Positions 22,236 through 33,734 of a stretch of 64,000 nt of DNA are shown here, piece by piece. The stretch is from Eleusine coracana subsp. coracana (lineage: Eukaryota; Streptophyta; Magnoliopsida; Poales; Poaceae), in NCBI GenBank assembly GCA_032690845.1, contig CM064423.1, positions 32,863,472-32,927,471 on the forward strand, read 5' to 3'. The notes under the pieces are model-generated. The model was not told the DNA's origin. It ran no database searches and saw only the letters and a list, made by a program, of their open reading frames with translations. How positions within the stretch are numbered: the stretch's first letter is position 1; the number at the start of each line of letters is the position of its first letter. Both the position numbers and the translations under genes were made by a program.

Positions 22236-22977
22236 GAGTTCCTATTTCTCGTGGGTTGGCCCCTGCATAAGTGATCTTAGCAGGGTCCTCTGGGTCGAGC
22301 GTGATCTTCTTAGTAAGGACATCGTCCGTCTGTATCTTGTCCTTGGTAGACTTCTTCATGGGGACCTCCGCGTCGATCTCCAGCTGGACGGATAGCATCA
22401 ACTGTTGGTCGGCCATCTTACAACTCTGCACATCGCAATCGAAAGAATTCCAATGATCAGAGTGGAGGGATATTATTCCTTTGAGGCCTGCCATCTTGAG
22501 AGTGAGGTATGGGTAGTGCGGGACCACCATGAACTTCGCCATCGCCAGTCTACCGAGGATGGCATGGTATGTTGACTCGAAGTCGGCCACCTGGAAGACA
22601 ACACGCTCAGTCCTAAAGTTCTCATGGGTTCCAAAGGTAACAGGCAGAACGATCTGTCCAATGGGAACTGTGGTCTTGCCGGGCACGATCTCGTGGAAGG
22701 GTGAGTAACTCGGCTGGAGGTCATTGACCGACAAGCCTAGCTCCGTGGAGGTCTTGGTGAAGATCAAGTCCAGACTGCTTCCTCCGTTGATGAGTACTTT
22801 GTTGAACTTGACCTCCTTCATCGTGGCTGCGAGTACCAGCTGGTAGCGTCCTGGCTTAGGCAGGTGCCTGGGGTGATCTGACCGCTCAAATGTGATCGGT
22901 ACTTCAGACCACCTCATGATTTGGGCGCAGCAGGCTCTACGGAGTTGATCTCTCGCAATTCTAGATTTTTCTTGCAT
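22180..22977 (-). pseudogene. Tat aspartic protease, catalytic Asp changed to Asn
   Basis: A 265-codon open frame with YQLVLAATMKEVKFNKVLIN at its active-site side. The expected catalytic D-G/S-G motif reads I-N-G-G-S here: codon AAC at 22798-22796 in place of the family's Asp codon. Downstream motifs of retroviral-type proteases remain (VPIGQIVLPVTFGT, YHAILGRLAMAKF). A G-to-A change on the coding strand fits deamination of a methylated cytosine on the other strand. The enzyme would have cut the polyprotein and cannot work without this Asp. Confidence 0.8.
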
Positions 22978-23189
22978 TTGGACACGTAGGTATCTAGGCC
23001 TCCGAAAATGAAGTTGACATCCTTCCGGGGCTCCTGGAACTCTCCTTCTTCGTCCTTGTTGTCACCGTCTTTAGCATTGTCCTTGCCATTGCGCCTTGGC
23101 GGATCCTTGGCCATCCTGAGCGCGGCAGTCGTGAAACCCTTTAGTCGGTAACAGTCCTTTGCTTTGTGGGTCCCCTTTGGGTGCCATAG

Positions 23190-24946
23190 GCATGGGCCAC
23201 TTAGCAAGTCATCCATGGTCTGCTGGTTCATCCGAGGGTTCTTCTAGGATCGGTCTACTGTAGCGACCATGTTCTCATGCTTCCTTTTCTTGTCCTTCTT
23301 GGAGGACTCTGGCTTGTCCGAGCGCTCCTCGTTGCCTTTGCCGCGGATGTCCTCCAGCACCAACTTGCCTGATGTGAACTTATCAGCAATTGCGAAGCAC
23401 TCCCGAGCGGTTAGTTTGAGATCTTGATTCCTTCGACCGATCTCCCGGACCAGGTCATCGCTGCGTATGCCTCCTAGAAAGGCTGCAATGATCTGTTGAT
23501 CTGGGATATTAGGGATCTTGGTCTTCTTGGCACAGAACCGCTTGATGTAGTCGCGTAGGGGCTTGTTAGACTTCTACTTGATCCGGGTGAGGTCAAAGTA
23601 ATTGCCCGGACGATTGCAAGTAGCTTGGAAACTTTCTATGAGCTTCCTATTGAGGTCTCCGCAAGAGGTGACCGATTTCTCTGGAAGAGATGTGAGCCAA
23701 ATCCAAATGGCTAGATCAAGGCAAACCGGTAGATAATTGGCCATCACAAAGGTATCACCCCCGGTTGACCGAATCGCCGTACTATATATCTGAAGCCACT
23801 CTCGAGGGTTGGTCTGACCATCGTATTTTTTTATGGGAACCGACTTAAATCCTTTCAGCCACCGAGCTATGTGAAGCTCAGGTACATAGGCCTTGATATC
23901 ATCGAATTTGTCTTTGCTCGGAGTAGTTGACCTTCTATGTCGGTCAGGAGATGAAGATGGGTGACGATTATGGCGAGGGCCAACATCATCATCATAGCGA
24001 CGACGCCGATTATCTTCATCATATTCTCATGCGGGTTCCGATCGTCACGTTGATGTCGGTCATCGCGATTGTTTCTTGGAGGTGGATCGCGTCGGTTTTC
24101 CCGTTGGTTGTTGGTCCTTCGATCGTGGTGTTCCTCCTTGTGGCGTCGGTCCTCCCGAGCCCGCTCTTCATAATGGGAGTTGATGGTATCCCATCCGTCA
24201 CTGATGCTGAGGGGATTTCTCAAATCACCATGCCTTCGCCGACCGCGTGACATCGCATGACTGGAACTTGCCACCGATTGGGGTTCATCCCTGGCTGCGT
24301 CTTGGACTGCAACAGCCTTGAGCATGGCCACCGCCTTATGCATTGTGGGGGTCCGATATGCTGCGTCAGCCATCAAGCTGTCAAGCAATGTTTTAGCTCC
24401 GGTGATGTTGTTCTATGGGGTATCGTAGACCTTGATGCCGTCTACTTCAATCTTAAGTTGTCCAAGGTCCAGTCGGCATGCGAGACGGGATCCACGTGAT
24501 CCTCTCGGTCGGTGATGATGTCCTATCGATGAGTTGTTGTCTTGGGGATTTTCTTCCCTGTGGCCTTTTTTTGCGCGGCCATCTTCTTCGTCACCGTCTC
24601 TTTTGTGATCACCCTCCTCATCGTTGTCTCCTGATGGATTCTCATCTATCTCGACCACATTCACGGTTAGAGAGTATAAGAAGGCAGATCCGACCGAATC
24701 CTCATCAAAGGAACGAACCGACATTGAGTCGTACCCGAAGGGTAGGTCTATTTCGCCGAATCCGAGTGGAGCCAACGCTAGGATCAGATCTGACAAGCTC
24801 GATGATCATGCCATAGAACTGGCCGTGGCCGAGTCGAATCGATAGTTCTCTAGACCTAGCTCTCCGTTGGTGTCGATGGCGAAGTCGAGCGATCCGAAGG
24901 AGATCTTGAAGTCCGGCGAGTACTCGATGTAGGGAATTTTGGCCAT
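23190..24946 (-). pseudogene. Tat Gag
   Basis: It starts at ATG 24946-24944 (MAKIPYIEYSPDF). An acidic/charged N-terminal region (24946-24000) has in-frame stops near 24806 and 24413 and an Arg/Asp/His-rich repeat stretch (24180-24000, rich in NRDDRHQRDD-like peptides). The Gag core (about 23850-23400) encodes KYDGQTNPREWL, TSLPEKSVTSCGDL, RPGNYFDLTRIK, FCAKKTKIPNIPDQQIIAAF. A C-x2-H-x4-H-x4-C zinc knuckle (CLWHPKGTHKAKDC, from 23192) follows. This CHHC form is common in Tat. Several stops make it a pseudogene. Confidence 0.8.
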
Positions 24947-25007
24947 CGTAGTCGACAGAGAATCCCGACAAGCCGTGGACCCTTCTTGGCACACCAACTG
25001 TCGAGAC

Positions 25008-25366
25008 TTGATCTCGACAATATATTTATAGGGCTAGTCGAGACTAAGAACTATGATAGTTGCAAAGGACGCTGAGTTATACAGGTTCGGGCCCCCTCAA
25101 TGAGAGTAAAAACCCTACATTATGTGTTCTATGGTTTGTATTGCTTGTAATTTTGTCTCCCGGATGGGGGGTTCCCTACCACCTTATATATCCGGTTGGC
25201 AGAGGGTACATGAAGAGTCCTACTCGTAGTCTACAAGGATTTACATAAAAAGTCTATCTCTAATTGCCTTGCGCTCCAAGCCGACTTGGTCAGTTCCCTT
25301 ATTGGTGAGCTAGCCAGTTGTCGACTTAGGTATATCTATGGATACCCGGAAGGTAAGTATTCCACA
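25008..25366 (-). repeat. Tat element 5' LTR, 359 bp
   Basis: On the plus strand it runs TGTCGAGACTTGATCTCGAC ... GTAAGTATTCCACA, so the minus strand has TG...CA ends. A primer-binding-like block (GTTGGTGTGCCAAGAAGGG) follows immediately inside. It is short compared with the other LTRs here. Copia LTR sequence starts directly after it. The matching 3' LTR is not in the window. Confidence 0.7.
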
Positions 25367-25993
25367 TCCACATTGGTGGCGAGAGGGACCGGGACTCCAG
25401 CGGGAGTGGTCCAACAAGGAGTAGGGGAAGACACTATCCTTCCGAGACCTTGGGAAAAGATCATGAGTCATCTCTTTCTCTACTCCTTACTATGATGCTT
25501 TACTTTTCGCACTTACATACCGTGCTATTCATGCTTGTGTGCTTACCTTGCTCTAGTTGACTACCTAGTAGACTTGCATGAATAGGCTTCTTCACTTGCT
25601 AGTATTGCTTAGCTTTCATACTTGATCACTAGCATGTATAGGAGTTGCTTTGGCTTGTTTGATCACCCTAGTATGTATCGTGCTACTCATGCTTATGTGC
25701 CTTCCATATGCTTGTTGATTTAGTAGCTTTACATGAGTAGGCTCCTTTGCTAGCTTGTTGTGGGCTTTCGCGTGTTCTTTGATTACTAGCTTGCATAGGA
25801 GTTGTGTGCCTCGTGTGTGATCCACTAGTATGCTTAGGTTGTCTTTCCTTTCATAGGATAATCTTGTTAGTGTGATCACCACTAGAATTGTGTAGGAGTT
25901 GTTTGAGTGGTCGGTTTTAGTAGTTGGCAAAATAGCTTTATAGTTTGAGTTCCCGATTCAACCCCCCCCCCTCTAGGTCACTTGATCATTTCA
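25367..25993 (+). repeat. Copia element 1, 3' part of its 5' LTR
   Basis: From TCCACATTGGTGGC onward the sequence matches the second part of the copia LTRs at about 11930-12561 and 52160-52702, ending GATCATTTCA just before the primer-binding site. The first two thirds of the LTR are missing because the Tat element sits at this point. Confidence 0.85.
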
Positions 25994-25995
25994 AG

Positions 25996-26008
25996 TGGTA
26001 TCAGAGCC
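25996..26008 (+). other. Primer-binding site, initiator Met tRNA type
   Basis: TGGTATCAGAGCC two bases after the LTR end is complementary to the 3' end of plant initiator methionine tRNA, as is usual for copia elements. Confidence 0.9.
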
Positions 26009-26060
26009 AAGTGCTTATCATAGGGATTAACCGCCTTGAGTACTGACCGTATTAAGTTGG

Positions 26061-27463
26061 GATGTCATCCCATTAGGGGCCGGTCATGGCTCATGGAAGC
26101 ATCACTTAAAAAGCTACCTAAATGCCATGATTCCGGATGAGTTGATGGACACACTTGTGGACTTTGCCAAAACTTTTTACCAATGATCATGTATATGATG
26201 ATGATGATTGTGTGGATGTGCCAAGTTCTAGTGAGTGCCTAGATTCTACTAGTGATGATTTGATGGGTTGCTCTACTAGTGTGCCTAATGTGATGATTGA
26301 TGATGTTGGTTCTCTTGATCTTCCTTACTCTTCTAGTATGACTAGTGCTGATGATGCTTGTGAGTCTTTTATTGGTCATACTAGTAATACACTTGTTGAG
26401 GAGTTCTTTGCTTTTCGTGCTAATGAGAATGAGGACTTACTTGACTCTCTTATTCGCTTGCGAGGTATTGTGGATAGGATTGGAGCGACTACTTTTGAGC
26501 TTCCCAAGGTTGTGATAGTTGAGAAGATCCTCACCTTGCTCCCTAGAAGCAAACTCCTCTACACCACCCTTGATCTCATCATGGAGAAGGGTCTCTCCGT
26601 CGAGGATGTGATTGGGTAGCTCTTTGAGGATGAGAAGATCACCGCAAGCTGGAATAGGGAGAAGAATTCCAAGGAGAACAATGGAGCATCCTCAAGAAAA
26701 GGGAAAGAAGTAGCTTCGAGCTCAAAATTCTTTGATCCCACCACAAGATTGACTTGTAACAGCTTCTACAACCCCTTCGAATCATGACCTACACCAAGCT
26801 CTACACCAAGTTGCATTCCAAGTTCTACTCCAAGCACTTCAGGTGGACCACATATTGGTGTAGGGGGAGCGCCAACAACAATGCTCACACGATCATTAGA
26901 GATGATCAATCTCACCACTACGGCTTCGGCACCTCCTCCTCCTCCGCCACAAGATCGACTTTGGCATCTTCGTCGAGCTCACCAACAGGATCTCATCTTT
27001 CAACTTGGTGAATTTGTGAGAATACCGAATGATGACCTATGTGATACTCTCTTGAGCTTTTATGATCTTGTGTGTAGGATAAACTCATTCAGAGGTCTTC
27101 AGAGGATCCCATCATATGAAGTCACTGATAGACTCCTCTTGCAAATCACAACTCCCGAGAGGGGTTTCTTACTTGAGAAGGTAGTCAACAGAAGGCATGA
27201 GCTCTCAATTGAGAGGGCAATGGATATAATACTTGTGCTCCACTCACAAGTGGGACATGTGCTTGAGCACGTCACTGGCCTCTATGATCCTCCTCACTAC
27301 TACATCACCCTCAACAATGTGCACATGGGGGATGGTCATTGGAGGTATCGTGCTCCTCACTATCCCATCAGAAGGAGACTTTAGGAAGGAATTGCAAGAA
27401 TCCCTATCTATGAGGATGGGCTTATCACTCGACGTGATGAGGTCAGTCCCGGTCATCAAGTAA
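26061..27463 (+). pseudogene. Copia element 1 Gag
   Basis: The start region ATGTCATCCCATTAG (26061) has a stop at codon 5, and frames shift several times. Recognisable parts by comparison with 52771-53358 are the segment at 26155-26619 (SSSECLDSTSDDLMG, then FFAFRANENEDLLDSLIRLR and TLLPRSKLLYTTLDLIMEKG) and a second at 26881-27384 (DLVCRINSFRGLQRIP, ITTPERGFLLEKVV). A Ser/Pro-rich linker lies between. No zinc knuckle was recognised. Confidence 0.65.
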
Positions 27464-27467
27464 GGCT

Positions 27468-28112
27468 TTGGATACTAACCCTTCTTCCTCTAGTGCTTGT
27501 CTTATGGCTACCACCAGGGTCAACTACAAGAGTGGAGGTACTCATTGGATTCTTGACAGTGGGTGCACCCAACATATGATCGGGAAGCCAACCATGTTCA
27601 CCAACATTGATGAAGACGAAGACAGTGAGAAGGTGACTTTTGGGGATAACTCAAAAGGAAGAGTCAGAGGATTAGGCAAAGTGGCCATTACTGAGGACCC
27701 CCATCTCTCCAAGGTCTTTCTTGTGAAAACCCTCAACTTCAACCTCCTATCTATTGGTCAACTCTGTAACATGGGTTTCAAGTGCACATTTGATGAGTAT
27801 GGTGCAACGATTGAAAATGCAAAGAAAGGGCTAGTATTCCATGGTGTATGGTATGGAAACCTGTATGTCATGGACTTCAAATCAAGCAATATGCCACCAA
27901 GCACTTGCCTCTTCACTAAGGCAACTAAAGGATGGTTGTGGCATAAAAGACTGGCACATGTTGGAATGAATCAGCTCAGAAGAATGGTCAAGAGGAATCT
28001 AATTGAAGGAATCAAGGATGTGACCTTTGAGAAGGACAAACTATGCAGTGCTTGTCAGGCTGGAAAGCAAGTTGCATCTTCACTTCCCACCAAGTCTTTC
28101 ATGTCTACATCT
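27468..28112 (+). pseudogene. Copia element 1 protease and integrase N-terminus
   Basis: The protease motif WILDSGCTQHM is intact (Asp codon at 27555-27557). It is followed by the GAG-pre-integrase region with GWLWHKRLAHVGMNQLRRMV and LCSACQAGKQV, which supplies the HHCC zinc-binding residues. Similarity to copia element 2 (62023-62555) then stops abruptly near 28112. The catalytic D-D-E core is gone and Pro/Ser-rich linker plus RT sequence follows at once. The protein could not integrate DNA. Confidence 0.8.
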
Positions 28113-28129
28113 TCACATCCCAAAAGCTT

Positions 28130-29566
28130 CTACATCGACATCAGCTACTGTTGAGACTGCTCCAGCCGTGGTTGAGGGGGAGGTACACTCTGAGAGAGAG
28201 TCCCCTCGCCACATTCAACGTCTACATCCTCCTCAACAGATGATCAAAAACCTCAATGAGAGGATAACAAGGTCAAGGTCTGCACATCTCACCTGCTTTA
28301 CCAATTCTCTATTTGTTGCCACCTTTGAACCTCGGGATGTTGGACACACACTATCTGAGGAACATTGGGTTAATGCCATGCATGAAGAGTTGGAAAACTT
28401 TAAGAGGAACAAAGTGTGGACCCTAGTAGACCCTCCTGTTGGTGTCAATGTCATCGGAACCAAGTGAGTATTCAAAAACAAGCATGGGGAAGATGGTGAG
28501 GTTGTGAGAAACAAGGCTAGGCTTGTTGCTCAGAGCTTTAGCTAAGTTGAGGACTTAGACTATGGGGAAACCTTTGCTCCTGTTGGACGCATAGAAGCCA
28601 TAAGGATCTTGCTTGCATTTGCTGCCTCTAAGGGCATTAGACTCTACCAAATGGATGTCAAGAGTGCTTTCCTAAATGGTTTTATAGAGGAAGAGGCTTA
28701 TGTGAGACAACCCCTTGGCTTTGAGGACCACAAATACCCAAACCGAGTGTACAAGCTTCAGAAGGCATTGTACGGGCTAAAGCAAGCACCTAGGACATGG
28801 TATGCTAGGCTTAAGACCTTCTTGCTAGACCGTCAAGTTCAACATGGTCAATGTGAAGCCGTTGTCAACTCCAATGTCCACTACAACGGCACTTGATCTA
28901 GATGAAGACTGTGAAGTGATGGACCAAAGGGAGTACAGGAGCATGATTGGCTCCCTCCTATACTTGACGGCGACAACACCCAACATACACTTTGCGGTGT
29001 CTCTTTGTGCTCGCTTTCAAGCTTCCCCAAGGGTGACTCATCGCAAGGCTATCAAGCGCATCTTCAGGTATCTCAAATACACCCTTGAGTTTGGTCTTTG
29101 GTACTTTGCATCATCATCTCTTGATCTCATTGGGTATTCGGATGTGGACTTTGCTGGGTATAGAATTGATAGGAAGAGCACTTCTGGTACTTGCCGTAAG
29201 CAGTCGAGCGTAGCCCAATCCACCATAGAGGCTGAGTATGTTGCTGCTGCTAGCTGCTGCTCTCAAATCCTATGGATAGTGTCCACCATGAGAGACTATG
29301 GGTTAACCTTTAAGAGTGTTCCACTCATGTGTGATAACTCCAGTGCCATATGCTTAGCCAAGAACCCAATCCAACATGGTAAGGTTAAACACATTTATGT
29401 GCGATTCCACTTCTTGAGAGACAATGTTGAGAAGGGAGATGTTGAGCTCAAATACATCAACACCAAAAACCAATTGGCTGATATCCTTACGAAGCCCCTA
29501 GATGCTTCACGATTCGCTTTTCTTCGCGGGGAGCTTGGTGTTTGCCATCCTTATGGCATTATTTGA
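28130..29566 (+). pseudogene. Copia element 1 reverse transcriptase and RNase H
   Basis: RT begins with LSEEHWVNAMHEELENFKRN, then VDPPVGVNVIGTK and a stop at 28465-28467 where copia RTs have Trp. It continues in the same frame through FAPVGRIEAIRILLAFAASK, YQMDVKSAFLNGF and LYGLKQAPRTWYARLKTFLL. At about 28829 the segment bearing the YVDD box is missing and the reading frame shifts to NVKPLSTPM. RNase H follows (LIGYSDVDFAG, STIEAEYVAAASCC, LMCDNSSAICLAKNP), apparently with a short gap after GTC near 29193, and the C-terminus KNQLADILTKPL ends at the stop at 29564-29566. Confidence 0.8.
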
Positions 29567-30139
29567 GGGGAGTTGGTGTTCTCTTGTATATATGTATCTT
29601 ACCTTTTCGCATTGCATCTCATATGTTATATATGCATTGGAAGATGAGCTTTGATTCTTATGCTTTCTTGCATTTCTCTTTGCTATGATTGAGCTTGAGC
29701 TAAGCTGTATGGATGTGACAGTAATCTCTCATGCTTTGATTTTCTAGATGGCTCGTTATAGACTCTTTTGAGCAACTTGCTAATCTTAAAGGTAAACTTA
29801 GCTTTTTATGAACCTTATGAACTAATCTTGCCTAAACTTGCTCACCATGTGTATAAATGCTTTTATCTTTGTTGAAACTTGTTTTGAGGCTAGTTTAGAG
29901 GATATTTTGGCCTTGGCACCTTGTGTTTGTGAAATGTAGCTTTGCAAATGTTCAGCTCATGATGGAACATTGTGGGAACGTTTGTTCCTTCTGCCACAAA
30001 GGCATGCTCATCCTTATGCTTTTTATTTGTAAAATAAGTTGATTATGCTTCGAAGCCTCTGGGTGTTTGCCGTACCCAGTTGTGCGACCCTCCTCATGGA
30101 TTAGAAGTAACATAAAATGCTAAATCCAAAAATTGTGCT
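29567..30139 (+). other. Copia element 1 3' spacer
   Basis: AT-rich, non-coding DNA after the pol stop. A 12-bp direct repeat GCTTCGAAGCCT occurs at about 30049 and 30137, the second at the junction with the Athila-like LTR fragment. No 3' LTR or polypurine tract was found. Confidence 0.5.
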
Positions 30140-31559
30140 TCGAAGCCTCGGAGTGTGGGGACAGCTGCCGCCTACCACACAGCCTGTGGGGACGAATGCA
30201 AATCCAGCTAGCATTAACTTAGGCGCCACGCCTATGCCTTCACTAGATATTCTTCCGTTGATTGAGCGGAACAATCATCGGGAAATAACCAAGTCTAAGT
30301 CCTAGAAAGAACTAAACTTAATTAAATCCTAGCTGGGAAACCCGCGAACTACGCAACAATATTTCTTCCTGACAATTGTAACTTGAGGAAATGACTAAAT
30401 TAAAATAAATACTTGACAAGATATAAAAGGAAAGATATTTTATATTGATAAGGGATAAATCATACATAAAGAGAAAATACACAAGACATCTCATACCAAG
30501 ACTCCGAGACAGTTCCAGAATGTTGAGCGAAGCTCTCGACTAGACTCTCACTCCCGACTAACTAACCTATTCTACATTGTGGCACAAGTAGTGGGAAATG
30601 GACTCCTTGATGTGTTTCTTCTTGATTTCCTCCTGAATTCTCTACTATTTATAGGTGACAATGGGCAGGGAGGTATTTGTAGGTCAAGTGGTGTCGGTGG
30701 GCCAAAGTCGGTCCGTCAGGCGACGGGACCCGTCGGGCGGCCTAGCCTGCCGGGCGGCCACATGATTTTGTCGGTTCGGCACCAACTTGTCTTGGACGCT
30801 TCAGATGATCTTATGGAGTCGGTGCCTTGGTCGGTTTGTGCCATTTTCCGTGGATTTGGGCCGGTAGGCCTAGTGCGCCGGGCGGCCTTGGGTTAAGTCT
30901 GTTTCCAACCGACCTTGCATTGGACCTCTTGGATTGACCAGCGGAGTCGGTTGGTGGGTTGGTTCCCACCGACTTTTCATTTTGGGGTCGGGAGGCTTCA
31001 TGGGCCTTATGGGCTGACAACCCCGGGTGGCAAACCTAGTCCGGGCTACTGCCCAGGTCGGGTGGCATTCTAGGCCGGGCGGCGGCCTTGGTCGGGAGGC
31101 GACCCCCTCCGGGTCACCCCTTGACTTCTCCCGGTTAGGCCACTTGTTGGCCTTCTTTCCTTAGCCATATTTAATCACTTTTGGTCTGGGAGGAGAAAAC
31201 GGCATCACGGTGAAGTGTTTTGTAAAATTGGCCTGATCAGATGATCAACCAGACAATGATTCCGGTCGATCAGCCGGGTGGCTGATTTCAGCCTTAAACG
31301 ATCCTATAGACTGGGTCCTGATTTCAGCCTAAAAACGACCCTGTCGGCCGGTGAAAACGGCTATTTGACAGTTGTGATCGGCCAACGGGGTGTTTCTTCA
31401 TGTTTTTGCATATTTTGGCTCTTTTATACCTGTAAACATATATTCCACCAAAACTCATAGAACTTAATAAGGTTAAACAGATACCTATTAAACTTTGGTA
31501 TTTACCTTGCATTTTCTGACCGTTTGGTGGCCGATATTGGGTTTTATGGGCCACCAACA
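30140..31559 (-). repeat. Athila-like LTR fragment
   Basis: It parallels the LTR at 41557-43322 in order: CACACAGCCTGTGGGG (30175; compare 41936), the TATTTATAGGTGACAATGGGCAGG block (about 30645; compare 42336), GGCCAAAGTCGGTCCG with many GGGCGGC motifs, and the terminal GGGCCACCAACA at 31559. Identity is clearly lower than between the two LTRs of the 41-49 kb element. The first 350 bp or so are missing. It may be a truncated solo LTR. Confidence 0.65.
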
Positions 31560-33734
31560 TCCGCTCACCCTTTTCCTCGGTGCACGCCGAGGAATAGGGC
31601 CAGCGTGATGGAAGCAGCTCAACACCATAGCATAGCTCTCCAAAGAAGAAGAAGTGGAAGGGAATTTTTAGTGTTATGGAAAATTGGACGTCTCCAGGAG
31701 CCTAATATGGGCACGGCTGCCCTCCAGGAGCCGTTTTCTCTCTAATTGTACTCACTAATTAGTAGTTAATGGCAAGGATGATCTATTAACTTGAATTATG
31801 GTAATTAACCGTATATTAATCCTCTTAATTAGTACAAAACGGTTCAGATCATGCAGGATGCGAGTGGTAAAATATATTTTGTATATTTTATCTGGTTGAC
31901 ACGCATGCCACGGTCACGCGTTGCAAGTCACAAGTTACGCTGGACAATACGTGAAAAAGCGCATATACGCGGACGCGTGCATGCGTGTGTATTCATAGCT
32001 ATGCTCTCTTTGTCTCCAATTGCTTTCTTTGTTTAGCCATGGATATGAGTGCTGCTATTTAAGTTGATATGGACTACCATAAACTAACAAGATGGAATTA
32101 AAATGAATAACCACTTATTGCTTTGGAGTTTTTCCTAAATAGCCCATATAAAATGAGCTAAATTCCAACAATGATGAGTGTCCACAACGACTCCGCCTAC
32201 ATACAAACGGCCTCCTATCTCAATCCGATCAGGGATATATATTTGTTGGCGTAGAAGAAAAAAACGTGGCCGAGCCGTCCGTGTACGATTCTTTTAATAC
32301 CCACGTTACCTTGTATATCATAATAATAGCAACGGAATCAATGAAAAATATCAACCTCCAACAAATTGGTACCGTAATCTTTACCTGTTGGTTCAAAGTA
32401 AATGTCAATATATGAAAATCTTAGTTATTATTGTGGAATAGATCATTGTAATCAGTATGCAACGCAAATCTTAATAAGGAGTAATAAGGACAGTTGTAAT
32501 TGTTTGATTCAAGAATGTTTAGGAGCGAAGTGTATAGATTTATTCAAAGACAAAATCAAGGTTTAATTTTTAAGGAAAATATCAGTGGAGAAATTGAAAA
32601 TCAGTTCAGTTTTAATCAAAGCGGGGGCAGTTGCTCGCTGGGGCACTTTTGAGAACTGCTATATGTACGAGTCGGTCGACCCAGCCGTATGCCCAGTTCA
32701 AGTGAGCGCAAATCAACAGGTAGAGTGCAATGCTTTTATACCGTTCGGATGATTCAGTCGAAACATTCGGTCGTGTGTACAGCATCTCCGGGTACCTTTT
32801 TCTCCACGTGGGGTTGAGATCATCACTACGTAAAGTTTTTTGTATAATTTTTAACGTAAGTTTAGCATTCCTCATACTTTTTTCTTCCCTTCCAAGTGAA
32901 ACAAGCCCAAAGTCAAAAGAAGACAAACACTATTGGTCTGTCCAAGATGTGACACGGCTTAAGAAAAACAAATTACGGCAAAGCTACTAGCGCACGTGTC
33001 AGCGTACATCGTCGAGTTAGGCACTCGAGCCACCCCATTTGTTGATGATAGGCACGACGAGCCGTGCCGGCCAAGCCTGCGGAACGGGAGAATTTAGAGC
33101 CCCTGGCCACGTTCTGTATCTCCCAGGAATCGGTGAACTCTGTAAACGACAGGTCACGAATGAATGGTTGTTGTCAGCCGATTAGTCGGTCGCGCGGTGG
33201 CTTGAGTTGGAGCTAGTGAAACGTGTCCGCCGAAACGGGGAGGAGATGGCGCCGCGCACTTGTGGATAAGCCATGGATCATGTGGATATGACAAGTACGT
33301 GGAGCAGTCCTATGGCCTAACTGAGGTGAAACACTGAAGCCGTGCTGTGTGGTTGCGGATAGAAAGGAGGTTAGCCCGCGGTGAGAACAAAACTGGATCC
33401 AAATTGCACGGCATACTGGTTTGAGAATAGGACGAAAGATAACACCAGCCAGGACCGGAGCTGGCTGTTGTCTTGTCCATGACGAGATTTAATAAAATAG
33501 GACTCTATCAGATAGTCACTTTTTAAATAGGACTCTTTCTATTACACTTAACTATATAGGATAATCTCTAATGGTCATTCATTATTTAGGATTACGTATG
33601 CCATATAGATAACTTTTAGATGGATGACATGAAAAGATGATACGAAATGACATTTTTGTCTCTCACCTTCACCGTGCCATTTCTACGCCAGCGCCTGTTG
33701 ATATTTCTTAACATTGCACCAGAAATATTTTTAT
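31560..33734. other. About 2.2 kb with no recognised content
   Basis: No domain, RNA gene or LTR match was found. A plus-strand hairpin TTCCTCGG...CCGAGGAA lies at about 31574-31596 just after the LTR fragment. Open frames near 32612-32990 overlap on both strands and have no recognisable motif. Composition is balanced, unlike the neighbouring LTRs, so this may be older host intergenic DNA. 33481-33620 has repeated TAGGACTCT-like words and could be a decayed small transposon. Confidence 0.4.

Larger units (their letters stand above)
15835..25366 (-). mobile_element. Tat-lineage Ty3/gypsy element, truncated at its 3' side
   Basis: Minus-strand order: 5' LTR (25366-25008), primer-binding-like block, gag (from 24946), protease, RT, dual RNase H and integrase (ending at 19097), then a spacer and an oppositely oriented gene (16078-18492). 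Two RNase H domains after RT and an antisense ORF downstream of pol are known features of the Tat lineage (Grande, Retand and relatives). The 3' LTR is missing: the element ends at 15835 against another LTR. Many stops and shifts show it is dead. The LTR's outer end is followed by TCCAC and then by copia LTR sequence, so the element apparently inserted into that copia LTR. Confidence 0.85.
25367..30140 (+). mobile_element. Copia element 1 (SIRE/Maximus-like), internally deleted
   Basis: Order: partial 5' LTR, primer-binding site, gag, protease, part of integrase, RT, RNase H, 3' spacer. This order (integrase before RT) is diagnostic for Ty1/copia. The 3' LTR is absent, because an Athila-like LTR fragment begins near 30140. 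Relative to the same family at 50870-64000 it has lost the integrase core, and the RT active-site segment is also missing. It serves as a useful uninterrupted reference for the insertion at 53954/61664. Confidence 0.85.

Noticed and set aside
29567..30139. Envelope-like ORF after copia pol, as some SIRE elements have
   Set aside because: Only short frames are present, without signal peptide or transmembrane stretch.
32612..32926. Possible small host gene with nearby TATA-like sequence
   Set aside because: Open frames occur on both strands, there is no recognisable motif, and no continuation or start context is convincing.
33481..33620. Possible MITE with repeated TAGGACTCT words
   Set aside because: I could not find matching terminal inverted repeats or a target-site duplication.
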